Assembly: GCA_002163245.1 (NCBI GenBank)
Contig: MAAL01000036.1
Span: 1-64,000 of the forward strand
Length of the DNA: 64,000 bases
Source: Gammaproteobacteria bacterium 42_54_T18
GTDB lineage: Bacteria > Pseudomonadota > Gammaproteobacteria > Pseudomonadales > Ketobacteraceae
Direction of reading: 5' to 3'
The translations under genes and the position numbers were made by a program. Shown piece after piece: positions 56,250 to 64,000 of this stretch; positions within the stretch are counted from its first letter, which is position 1, and each line of letters begins with the position of its first letter. Under the pieces are notes generated by a model, which searched no databases, was not told where the DNA came from, and worked only from the letters and a program-made list of their open reading frames with translations.

Positions 56250-57170
56250 TTATGGATTAGCTTTTGCGCTGCTATCTTTGTTTTTGCCATCACCTTGATC
56301 CAACTCCACAAACTGCTCATATAGCGGAGTTGTCGTGTTATACAAAGCAAACCTGAAACCTGAATAGGTCAATAACATTACAGCTCCAACGCAAGCGCCA
56401 ACAACCCATAATGGAATATAATGCACCATCGATGACAACCGACCCTCTACATGACGCCAGTCCAACGACAAATCAGCCTCAGGTTGCCCTCGAAAACGCC
56501 GAATAGAATGGTATAACTCGTCACGTATGCCGTCCAAATGATCTCGCCCACGGTCCATCACTCGATACTTGCCTTCAAAACCAAAGCTAACTAACAAATA
56601 CAACAGCTCTAATACATGAAGGTTTTCCCCAGGGGATTGCTTCATTCGATCTAAAATAAGAAAGAATTTCTCACCACCTGCTGTCTCGTTATGGAACGCA
56701 CTTAATAATGTTTTTTGTCCCCACGCACTATTTGCACCCCAAGGCGTATTGAGTACCACCTCATCAATCACCGCGCATAAACAATATCGCGATGCGAGCA
56801 CCACCTCGGGGCGAGTCCCCTCTTGCTTTAGGCGTGCTTCAAATTGCTTCAATTCTTGGGAAATCTGATTAAACAGTCCCGTAACATTCGCATGGGAAGC
56901 AGTATTTCTTAACTTCGCCATCAAATTTAATAATGTTGATGCTGCGTTCACCACAGGGTTTAAACCATCAAACACATCAATTCGAGTTGATGTCTGATGC
57001 CCCATCATTGGAGGTGGTGGTGGAGTACGATATGCTCCAGAAGGCGGTGGGGTCTGTGGTGGAGGTGTTACCGGTGGTGGCACGGGTGCGCCACCTGCAG
57101 GAGCTCTACCACCAGGGTTCGGTCGTATTGGCCCCGAACTTTGAATCAGGGTACGATCATCATCAGACAT
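56250..57170 (-). CDS. tssL: T6SS membrane complex protein TssL (DotU), with proline-rich N-terminus
   Basis: This 306-residue protein begins with an unusual proline/glycine-rich segment (residues 13-58). The DotU domain follows, with YCLCAVIDEVVLNTPWGANSAWG, LLSAFHNETAGGEKFF and YLLVSFGFEGKYRV. One C-terminal helix (VVGACVGAVMLLTYSGF) crosses the membrane. It lacks a peptidoglycan-binding OmpA-type extension. TssL joins TssM and the baseplate (through TssK). It sits between tssK and tssM, 32 and 30 bases apart. The Pro-rich arm could bind SH3-like or FHA partners, but this is speculation. Confidence 0.95.
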   Translation of the reverse strand: MSDDDRTLIQSSGPIRPNPGGRAPAGGAPVPPPVTPPPQTPPPSGAYRTPPPPPMMGHQTSTRIDVFDGLNPVVNAASTLLNLMAKLRNTASHANVTGLFNQISQELKQFEARLKQEGTRPEVVLASRYCLCAVIDEVVLNTPWGANSAWGQKTLLSAFHNETAGGEKFFLILDRMKQSPGENLHVLELLYLLVSFGFEGKYRVMDRGRDHLDGIRDELYHSIRRFRGQPEADLSLDWRHVEGRLSSMVHYIPLWVVGACVGAVMLLTYSGFRFALYNTTTPLYEQFVELDQGDGKNKDSSAKANP

Positions 57171-57200
57171 AACAATCTCCGCTTATAATTTCTTCGATTC

Positions 57201-58544
57201 TCATTCTCTTACCGCCCAAAATTCTATTTCTAGGCCTGGAAAATCACCACCAACATGCACAGCAAAGCCACCCGATTGCTGTAAATCACGCCAGTACTCG
57301 CTGCTTTTATCCAGTTCAAAATACGTATAACCCGCATGATAAGGGATTTGTCGTGGTGCAACCGGTAAAGCACGCAAACCTATGCCAGCCAATTGAGCGT
57401 TAACCAACTGACGAATTTTTTCTACTGGTCCAATTTTAATCTGCGCAGGAAAACGCGTACGCAACTCTTCATCAGGCAATTCACACTTAACCGCCAGTAT
57501 GAAAATAGCGCTAGTAACCAAAGAACGATCATTAATAGGAGAAACACGAATACCGTATTTACGTTCAGCCAATTCCAGAGGAACCGCTGTCTGCTCCATT
57601 ACCATACTCAAATTCTGACGTAGTGATTGCAACACGAGAGTGTAGGTTTCTTGCAAACGGTCATGTAAATAATGTGCAAATTCTACCGGGCGTTTATTAC
57701 GAGAAGTGAATGTTGATAATTCACCAGCCATCTGTACCAACTCAGTATACAAAGCTAGGGGGTGCAGGTTCTTGATTGTTGATAAGTGAATAGTTAACGG
57801 CTCTAGGCGGTTCACTAATTGCAACAACATATAATCCGCCACTTCCGCTGAGCCAGCACGACCACTGTCTGCCAATCGAGAGCCAAGCGCTTCACCACGG
57901 TGATGCAGCAACCCTGCAAGCTCAGACAAAAAGCCGCTTAAACGACTTGCTGCTTTGATATCAACACAGCTAACAATGTATTGATCATCGAGGATAATTT
58001 GTTTGTCTTCTCTGCTTTCAACAATACGACACACACCCAAACAGGCATAACCAGAGAGATCCTCTGACTCTCGCAACAGTTTTAATTGCAACGTACCCAG
58101 TTGGATTTGCTGCAAATCACCACTATTATCAGCACCATCGCGCACATTAGAGTCTGCCGCATGATAACGTGCTAACCCCTGTGGGTTTTCTCCCATCGTG
58201 ACATCCAACGCCCCAGCTCGACGTAATGGCAAGGCCAGGTATACCAATTCATTATGCACGTTTTCTGGAACATCAATGATTTCTGGCGCATCATCATCCT
58301 GCGGCAAGTGAAACGGCGTACCATCAGGTAACACGCCACAAGCGGATGTTAGAGATATCTTTCCGACCTTTAATAAATCTTGATCAATAGTAACGTCTTG
58401 AAAACCCCAGCCATAGCCATCAACAGCATTACACCGAGCATCAATATAACGCTCTATATGCCGATCCTGTTGTTGAAAATGCTGCGGTCGTAAAAACATA
58501 CCTTCGGACCAGACAACTTTATTATTCTGGGACATTACGCTCAA
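57201..58544 (-). CDS. tssK: T6SS baseplate-membrane adaptor TssK
   Basis: This 447-residue protein opens with KVVWSEGMFLRPQHFQQQDRHIERYIDARC, the standard TssK (ImpJ/VasE) start. GTPFHLPQDDDAPEIIDVPENVHNELVYLALPL and the C-terminal RQIPYHAGYTYFELDKSSEYW are also present. TssK trimers link the TssFG wedge to TssL/TssM; the N-terminal shoulder is related to phage receptor-binding proteins. It lies 6 bases downstream of tssJ, so the two are coupled. Confidence 0.96.
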   Translation of the reverse strand: MSVMSQNNKVVWSEGMFLRPQHFQQQDRHIERYIDARCNAVDGYGWGFQDVTIDQDLLKVGKISLTSACGVLPDGTPFHLPQDDDAPEIIDVPENVHNELVYLALPLRRAGALDVTMGENPQGLARYHAADSNVRDGADNSGDLQQIQLGTLQLKLLRESEDLSGYACLGVCRIVESREDKQIILDDQYIVSCVDIKAASRLSGFLSELAGLLHHRGEALGSRLADSGRAGSAEVADYMLLQLVNRLEPLTIHLSTIKNLHPLALYTELVQMAGELSTFTSRNKRPVEFAHYLHDRLQETYTLVLQSLRQNLSMVMEQTAVPLELAERKYGIRVSPINDRSLVTSAIFILAVKCELPDEELRTRFPAQIKIGPVEKIRQLVNAQLAGIGLRALPVAPRQIPYHAGYTYFELDKSSEYWRDLQQSGGFAVHVGGDFPGLEIEFWAVRE

Positions 58545-58550
58545 TCCTTC

Positions 58551-59093
58551 TTATTCAATGTCGTCTGGCTTATCGCCATCACCCACTCTAAGTTTGGTTT
58601 TATTAATCCAAATGATTTTCTTTGTTGTTCTATTTGGTTCTACAGCAAAAACCACCCTCGCCTGAGCATTTTCGTATTGGATAAACTCTCCCAAAAGCCC
58701 TATATACTTTACTTCTGGAGCCAACTCAAATGTTTCGGTTCGATTTAAACCCGGCGTCAATTCACGAAGCCGATGCTCTGCCAATAAATCTGCCCCCAAC
58801 CGCTCTTTGCTTTCTTCAAACAAATCGATGAAGTCTTCTGCTAAGAATTGTCGAGAATCTTTTAACTCGTATACTCTCACAACGAGAGGTGAAGCACGCC
58901 CATTATCATCAGGATTTATCTTTGGCCACACTTGGAAATTCAGTACAACTTCCGTATCTAAGTTCAATATCTTAGCCGTTGTGCTACAACCCGCCCCTAA
59001 CGTTACCGTCGCAAGTAACACCAAACCCAGCAACCATCGCGACCCTATCTTATGTCCAGCTTGTTGATCCATTTTTTTTACCACATCAAACAT
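58551..59093 (-). CDS. tssJ: T6SS outer-membrane lipoprotein TssJ
   Basis: This 180-residue protein has a lipoprotein signal with Cys36 (LGAGCSTT). A beta-sandwich follows, with LNFQVWPKINPDDNGRASPLVVRVYELKD, FLAEDFIDLFEESKERLG and KYIGLLGEFIQYENAQARVVF, as in TssJ (VasD/SciN). I choose ATG 59093, with AGGAG about 10 bases upstream; ATG 59072 is an alternative. TssJ anchors the TssLM channel to the outer membrane. It is the second gene after tagH. Confidence 0.94.
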   Translation of the reverse strand: MFDVVKKMDQQAGHKIGSRWLLGLVLLATVTLGAGCSTTAKILNLDTEVVLNFQVWPKINPDDNGRASPLVVRVYELKDSRQFLAEDFIDLFEESKERLGADLLAEHRLRELTPGLNRTETFELAPEVKYIGLLGEFIQYENAQARVVFAVEPNRTTKKIIWINKTKLRVGDGDKPDDIE

Positions 59094-59209
59094 TAATCTA
59101 TATCTCCTATTACCCCAATGCCTACTTAGAGACCCCGAATATAGCACAACCCTTTGCTTCCACAGCACTTCAAATAAATGCCCGCTTAACGTGGGGATTA
59201 AGGTATTAC

Positions 59210-61075
59210 TTACTTTGCTCTGGACGCCGCCAATGTGTTCATTTGTTGTTCATATGCTTCAGCAAACTCTTCCCCAAAAAGATCTTGGAATGAATCGTCC
59301 ATATTATTCGCTAAGTTTTGGTAATATTCTGCGTAAGATTCCCAATATTTTGCACTTTTGCCCTTCATTAAACCACCTCGAGTCTGCTGCTTATCAAAGC
59401 GTACAGCAAGCTTTTGGGGGTCAAACTGCTTCATCATAGAAGTAAAAGCTTCCCGCATCCCCGCAATTACAGCGATCTGATGATCTGCTATATCTTGAAA
59501 GCCGTGCCTAATCGCAAGAACGCCTGGTAAATAAGCATTGCCTTGAGAGGCGAACATATTTCTGAGTGCTTCATCCACGTTTGGAGAGAATTTTAACGGG
59601 TTATTTTCTGCGGCCTGAATCAAAGTGACATTCATTCGAAATTCATTTTTAATCGCATTTCTGGCTCCCAGTACAGCCATCATCCCTTTAGTAGACTCGC
59701 GCAACATATCAGCAATCAGATGATTAAAATTCGCTCGCTGCTCAGGGCTTACTTGCTCGGGATCAAGCCCGAGCGAGGAGATCAGTTCAGATACTTGGTC
59801 GACATCTGTAACGTTCACCTGAGAAGCTACATCGTTAACTGCAACTGCACTCTCTTTTTCGTCGACTGCTTCTTGTTCTCGCTCAACAACAACGTTGGGG
59901 ATACTGCTCCCCGGACTCTTCTCAGGTGCAAAATTTTCAGCAACACGTTTTTCAACAACAGGCTCATCAACAACAGACTCTTCAATTGGTAGGAAGTCAT
60001 CTATCGCCAATTTATCTTCAATCACCTCCGCTGCCGGTTCAGCTGCTAGCGAATCTTTGAGAGACACAGAACCAGTATCGGCGCTATCATCTAGGCCAAG
60101 AAAGGCATCCAGTTCGTTGGTTTCACGCTGAGCAGTATCTTGAATATCTTGCTGAGCCTCCGGAATCGTTATTTCCACTTCTAACAGTGATTCAATTTCG
60201 TCCAGCTCAGTCTTTGCATTATTCGTTGCACCACGAGCAGCCAATGGAGGTCGCGAAGGAGTCGGGATTGGATTTGCCGAATGAAGCACGGGGGTTTCGG
60301 CTGGCTCCAGAGCGCCTTTTGTAACTATCGGTGTAACAACTGGAGCTATATCTTCAGCTACCCCCTCACCCAACAAATCATCTATATCCCAATCATCAGG
60401 AATCGCATGGCCCACCCCTTCGGACATTGAAGGTTCAGGGCCAATAGGTTCTGGGGTTGGCGGATCAAGGACAGGGGCAGCAATAGAAAACGCCTGCTCC
60501 ATGGGAGAAGCATTATCAGGCTGGCTCGCACCCAGCCAGTCATCGTCATCGGGAATCGCATTAGTAGACGGTATGCTTGAACTTGGCATCGCCTTATCCA
60601 GCGCAGCAAGCGGATCGAGCTCTTCGGACTCCATCAAGAAGTCATTTCCTACAGAACCATCAGAGCTACCCGCTAAAACATCATTCGCAGGTTCAGGGTC
60701 TAACCACTGATCAAAATCGTTCAAACTCATGTTATCTGCGACAGGACTTTGCTCAAATGCAACCAACAGTTCATATTCACCAAAATACAGCCTATCGCCT
60801 TCCGACAATTTCGCCTGATTTCCTGTACCTAGCGGTTGCTCTGTATTGTTGTAATAAACACCATTGGTACTGGTATCCACCAGGTAGTACTGGCCTCCCT
60901 CACAACGAATACTGGCATGACGGGATGAAACAAAACGATCAGGGTCTGGCAGTTGCCAATCATTCGTCGCATTTCGCCCTATTGTTCCCCCCGTTGCCCC
61001 AAATGTCATGCGACTTTTCGCAACATCCGTGCTCGGTGGTTGGCGTACAATTGTTAGTACCAATGACATATTCAT
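59210..61075 (-). CDS. tagH: T6SS FHA-domain protein TagH
   Basis: This 621-residue protein has an N-terminal FHA domain (about 20-100) with GRNATNDWQLPD, VSSRHASIRCEGGQYYLVDTSTNGVYYNN and LSEGDRLYFGEYELLV. A long acidic, low-complexity linker of about 300 residues follows (many DDWLG, DALGL-like Asp/Glu patches). The conserved TagH C-terminal domain (about 430-615) has DMLRESTKGMMAVLGARNAIKNEF and KSAKYWESYAEYYQNLAN. FHA domains bind phosphothreonine; in other systems this switches T6SS assembly on. It is the first gene of the minus-strand operon, with an 11-bp triple repeat upstream. Confidence 0.93.
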   Translation of the reverse strand: MNMSLVLTIVRQPPSTDVAKSRMTFGATGGTIGRNATNDWQLPDPDRFVSSRHASIRCEGGQYYLVDTSTNGVYYNNTEQPLGTGNQAKLSEGDRLYFGEYELLVAFEQSPVADNMSLNDFDQWLDPEPANDVLAGSSDGSVGNDFLMESEELDPLAALDKAMPSSSIPSTNAIPDDDDWLGASQPDNASPMEQAFSIAAPVLDPPTPEPIGPEPSMSEGVGHAIPDDWDIDDLLGEGVAEDIAPVVTPIVTKGALEPAETPVLHSANPIPTPSRPPLAARGATNNAKTELDEIESLLEVEITIPEAQQDIQDTAQRETNELDAFLGLDDSADTGSVSLKDSLAAEPAAEVIEDKLAIDDFLPIEESVVDEPVVEKRVAENFAPEKSPGSSIPNVVVEREQEAVDEKESAVAVNDVASQVNVTDVDQVSELISSLGLDPEQVSPEQRANFNHLIADMLRESTKGMMAVLGARNAIKNEFRMNVTLIQAAENNPLKFSPNVDEALRNMFASQGNAYLPGVLAIRHGFQDIADHQIAVIAGMREAFTSMMKQFDPQKLAVRFDKQQTRGGLMKGKSAKYWESYAEYYQNLANNMDDSFQDLFGEEFAEAYEQQMNTLAASRAK

Positions 61076-61142
61076 TTCTCATTTTATAACTACTTCGCTA
61101 TCCTCAAAGGCTCTAGTGGACGTCAAAGAGCTTGCTGTAGTT

Positions 61143-61175
61143 ATAGATCAACTATAGATTTGCTATAAATCTGTT
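61143..61175. promoter_or_regulatory. Three direct 11-bp repeats in the tagH/lipoprotein divergent region
   Basis: ATAGATCAACT, ATAGATTTGCT and ATAAATCTGTT follow each other without gaps at 61143-61175. The shared part is ATARAT plus a T at the end of each unit. An 11-base period puts the sites on one helix face, as for cooperative regulator binding. The region is 68 bases upstream of the tagH start on the minus strand and 141 bases before the plus-strand lipoprotein gene. Confidence 0.35.
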
Positions 61176-61315
61176 AAAGACCTTTTTAATAGTTACACTA
61201 CACCTACTATTAGGTCTTAATTTCAATTAACTAATATTACCTTTCAGTTGGCATTCAACCAACTTTTTATCACAATAAATCAAACGCTTCCTCTGACTAA
61301 CGAAAGTAAATTGTT

Positions 61316-62155
61316 ATGAATAAACGTCAACGTCTCTTCTACAGCATTATTTGTTTAATGCTACTTGGATTATCTGGCTGTAACACCGCACCATACGAAC
61401 AAAAAGCAGCCAAAAGCTACCAAGCAAACCTTCAAACGGTCCCCGGCAAACCTTTTACCCATCAAGTGTATGTCAATAAAGCCGCTTTCACCGACCAAAC
61501 TGATAATAGAAGGCAACGTTTTCTCCATGTTTATATCGGTGGTGATGGTCGCCCTTTTTCCAACGGTTACTACTCAAATAACCCCACACCACTTAACCCT
61601 TTATTACTTGACCTCATGAAGCAAGATAAGCAACCGGCTATTTACTTAGGGCGCCCCTGTTATTTCATCGCTAAAGATGATTACTGCACGCCCAATTGGT
61701 GGACAAGCCACCGATATAATCAGCAAGTTGTAACCAGCTTACTAAAAGCACTATCAAATTTTAGTAAGCAGTATGATCATATTGTACTTATTGGCTATAG
61801 CGGCGGCGGGGCCCTAGCAATGCTAATGGCAGAACAACTTCAAGAAGCTCGAATCCTAGTGACGCTGGCAGGAAACCTCGACATTTTTGAGTGGACCACC
61901 CACCATGAATACACACCTCTTATGGAGTCATTAAATCCAGCAGATCTCGCCCCCCTTCGAAAAAACATCATTCAGCTACATTACGCCGGCAAAGACGACA
62001 TCAACATTAAAGCGGGCTGGATCAAAGATATTGCGGAAAAACAACGCCAAGCAGAGTTTCACCTTATCGAGGATGCAGACCATACCTGTTGCTGGGCAGA
62101 CTTATGGCCCGATGTACTAGCAAAAATTGAGTCGTATCAATCGTTTGTAGACTAG
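61316..62155 (+). CDS. Lipoprotein with alpha/beta-hydrolase fold
   Basis: This 279-residue protein has a lipobox LSGC (Cys22). The hydrolase fold shows HVYIGGDGRPF near the oxyanion region, the nucleophile elbow GYSGGGA (Ser162), an acidic residue in YAGKDDIN (about 227) and His256 in EDADHTCCW, so a full catalytic triad. Likely an esterase or lipase at the outer or inner membrane. It is the first plus-strand gene after the tagH operon and lies 261 bases before a caspase-type lipoprotein gene. A T6SS link (for example self-protection or substrate processing) is only suggested by position. Confidence 0.8.
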   Translation: MNKRQRLFYSIICLMLLGLSGCNTAPYEQKAAKSYQANLQTVPGKPFTHQVYVNKAAFTDQTDNRRQRFLHVYIGGDGRPFSNGYYSNNPTPLNPLLLDLMKQDKQPAIYLGRPCYFIAKDDYCTPNWWTSHRYNQQVVTSLLKALSNFSKQYDHIVLIGYSGGGALAMLMAEQLQEARILVTLAGNLDIFEWTTHHEYTPLMESLNPADLAPLRKNIIQLHYAGKDDINIKAGWIKDIAEKQRQAEFHLIEDADHTCCWADLWPDVLAKIESYQSFVD

Positions 62156-62416
62156 AATGGTTAACACCTAGCTCGCAGCAGCAACTATGGTAGAAAAGAA
62201 TACCGTAGCGAGTTAGGAGTCTCTGCAAATTATACCCATCCAAAATGTGCAATATTCACCATTAAACACATCCAATACTTTATATACTGGGTAAGAACAC
62301 ACTAACAACACGGCAACAATGTAGTGATAGCACAGCAACTCGCTTGCGAACACTTTCAGTCACAAATCCCAGTAACAACGTCGTCATTCGATTCAGATAA
62401 GAGAAAGAGGCAGACA

Positions 62417-64000
62417 ATGAAGCCATTCACACAGAACCATCCTGCACTACGTGCTTTTTTAACCGGAAGCATTGCATTTAGCATGACGCTACTTGCAGCT
62501 TGCGCTACGAATGGCAATATCGACATCCCCAAAGAGGCCTCTAGGAATGCCGATGATCTGCTAATCATTGATTGCTTATTACCTGGCCAAGTAAGAAAAC
62601 TGGGCAGCTACTCTACTTACTTAACCGCAAGGCGGCCAATTAAAACCTCAGCCTCAGATTGTGAAATTCGCGGCGGTGAATACGTTGCTTTCGACAGAGC
62701 AGATTATGCAACCGCATTGAAAATATGGTTACCGGTAGCACAATCGGGTGATGCTGAAGCCCAAACTTATGTCGGTGAGATTTTTGAAAAAGGCTTAGGT
62801 CTACAATCGGACTATAAGCTCGCAGTTGATTGGTATACAAAGGCAGCAGAGCAAGACTTTTCTCGGGCTCAAATAAACCTCGGCAATCTTTATGAAAAAG
62901 GCCTAGGAGTTACTCAAGACAAAGCCATCGCTCTGAACTGGTATCGACGAGCATCGGGTATGAAGGATGACGATTTGCTCTACGCATCCACAGTACAAGT
63001 TAACTCTGTTGCACAAAAAGAGCTGGATGCGTTAAAAGATGAGGTTCGTGCAAAAAACCGACAGCTAGAGTCTATGCAATCACGCCTGGCCCGCACACAG
63101 TTACAACTTAAGAACGGTAAGTATGCCCTGGTTAAAGCCCAAAAGAGTCAAAAAGAGAAAGAGCTGGAATTATTCGCGCAAGAATCAAAAGCCATTCACG
63201 AACAAAGCAGAGAAACGATTAAGGCTTTGCGCCTAGCGCTTTCGAAGGCTAAAGCAGATGTTGCCCTCCAAAAAGCAGAACTTGCCACCCTCAGCTATGA
63301 TGCGGAAAGCATGTCTAATGAAATTGAAACCACCAATGAAGAAGTCACCCAAACAGAAATGCTAGTGGCGTCTAATGGTAATGCACCTTCCATCGAAATT
63401 ATCGACCCTCCTATGGCTCTTATGCGAGGCATCCCCACCATTCGCCTCCGCTCTGGAACCAAAGAAAAAGAAATTGTTGGAAAAATCAAAGCTCCTGCAG
63501 GGCTCAAAGACTTTAAGGTCAATGGTAAAATAACCCAAGTTGATGACTACAGTTTATTCTGGGTAAACGTACCGGTTAACACCATCCGAACCACTGTTAA
63601 GCTTGAAGCAACTGATAAGAAAGGGCGAAACGTTAGCTTTGATTTCTCATTAGTAACCGCCAAAAAGCAGTTGGCACAATCCACACAAACATCCAAATCT
63701 GCGCCGCTACGTACCAGCAAAAACATGAACCTAGGCGAATATCATGCGCTCATCATTGGCAACAACCGCTACGCATATTACCCGGACCTAGAAACTCCTA
63801 AAAATGATGTCACTGAAGCAGAGCAATTACTACGCACCAAGTTTGGGTTCAAAACTACTACGTTATTAAATGCCACCCGTTACGACATATTATCAGCACT
63901 TAACACCTTACGAACCGAGCTTTCCGACCAGGACAATCTACTCATTTATTATGCTGGCCATGGCGAGTTAGATAATGCTAACAACCGCGGTTATTGGCTG
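62417..64000 (+). CDS. Lipoprotein with Sel1 repeats, coiled coil and caspase domain (3' end outside the window)
   Basis: The frame from ATG 62417 (AAGAGG 6 bases upstream) stays open to the window edge: 528 residues so far. It has a lipobox LAAC (Cys29) and two Sel1-like repeats (AQTYVGEIFEKGLGLQSDYKLAVDWYTKAAEQ, then AQINLGNLYEKGLGVTQDKAIALNWY). A long coiled coil covers about 195-300, followed by a beta-sandwich-like part (about 325-420). A peptidase C14 (caspase) domain begins YHALIIGNNRYAYYPDL, with YYAGHGE giving the catalytic His515. The catalytic Cys should follow beyond the window. It lies beside the T6SS locus; the role is unknown. Confidence 0.82.
   Translation, partial: MKPFTQNHPALRAFLTGSIAFSMTLLAACATNGNIDIPKEASRNADDLLIIDCLLPGQVRKLGSYSTYLTARRPIKTSASDCEIRGGEYVAFDRADYATALKIWLPVAQSGDAEAQTYVGEIFEKGLGLQSDYKLAVDWYTKAAEQDFSRAQINLGNLYEKGLGVTQDKAIALNWYRRASGMKDDDLLYASTVQVNSVAQKELDALKDEVRAKNRQLESMQSRLARTQLQLKNGKYALVKAQKSQKEKELELFAQESKAIHEQSRETIKALRLALSKAKADVALQKAELATLSYDAESMSNEIETTNEEVTQTEMLVASNGNAPSIEIIDPPMALMRGIPTIRLRSGTKEKEIVGKIKAPAGLKDFKVNGKITQVDDYSLFWVNVPVNTIRTTVKLEATDKKGRNVSFDFSLVTAKKQLAQSTQTSKSAPLRTSKNMNLGEYHALIIGNNRYAYYPDLETPKNDVTEAEQLLRTKFGFKTTTLLNATRYDILSALNTLRTELSDQDNLLIYYAGHGELDNANNRGYWL

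Overview
The window is a chromosomal segment of a gammaproteobacterium with moderate-to-low GC. NhaD-type sodium/proton antiport, PntAB transhydrogenase, a PEP-CTERM protein, a VIT-domain gene and a full type VI secretion system (T6SS) suggest a marine or halotolerant free-living bacterium. The sequence alone does not fix the genus. Codon style looks fairly uniform. I saw no prophage, integrase or CRISPR array; the only mobile DNA is the end of an IS66-type element at the left edge.

Layout. (1) 1-500: the end of an IS66 element inserted into a VIT-domain gene, then a short plus-strand unit with its own terminator. (2) 519-6029: Wzz-like chain-length protein, PAP2 phosphatase, RluA-type pseudouridine synthase, and a DyP peroxidase with a membrane-bound two-domain partner. 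(3) 6151-13237: NhaD, a DUF1289 protein, PntAB, a crotonase-family enzyme, methylglyoxal synthase and a metallo-beta-lactamase-fold hydrolase. (4) 13300-24000: a porin gene broken by frameshifts, a Bae-like two-component system, a FAD oxidoreductase facing a PadR regulator, a Spy-like protein, tRNA-Arg, an SDR and several envelope proteins.

(5) 24300-35459: first T6SS block on the plus strand, tssA-tssB-tssC-tssC2-tssE-tssF-tssG-tssH. (6) 35811-50155: about 14.5 kb of metabolic, regulatory and envelope genes with no obvious T6SS role. (7) 50338-61075: second T6SS block, with hcp on the plus strand and a minus-strand operon tagH-tssJ-tssK-tssL-tssM-tagF-phosphatase-small membrane protein. (8) 61316-64000: two lipoproteins, an alpha/beta-hydrolase and a Sel1-caspase protein that runs off the window.

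Together the two T6SS blocks give every core subunit except the VgrG spike (TssI). No PAAR protein, recognisable effector/immunity pair or PpkA-type kinase is visible, although the FHA protein and a PP2C phosphatase are present. The most notable points are the split T6SS locus, the tandem pair of different TssC sheath subunits with an intrinsic terminator between them, the caspase/hydrolase lipoproteins beside tagH, the DyP partner protein, the IS66-disrupted VIT gene and the frameshifted porin.
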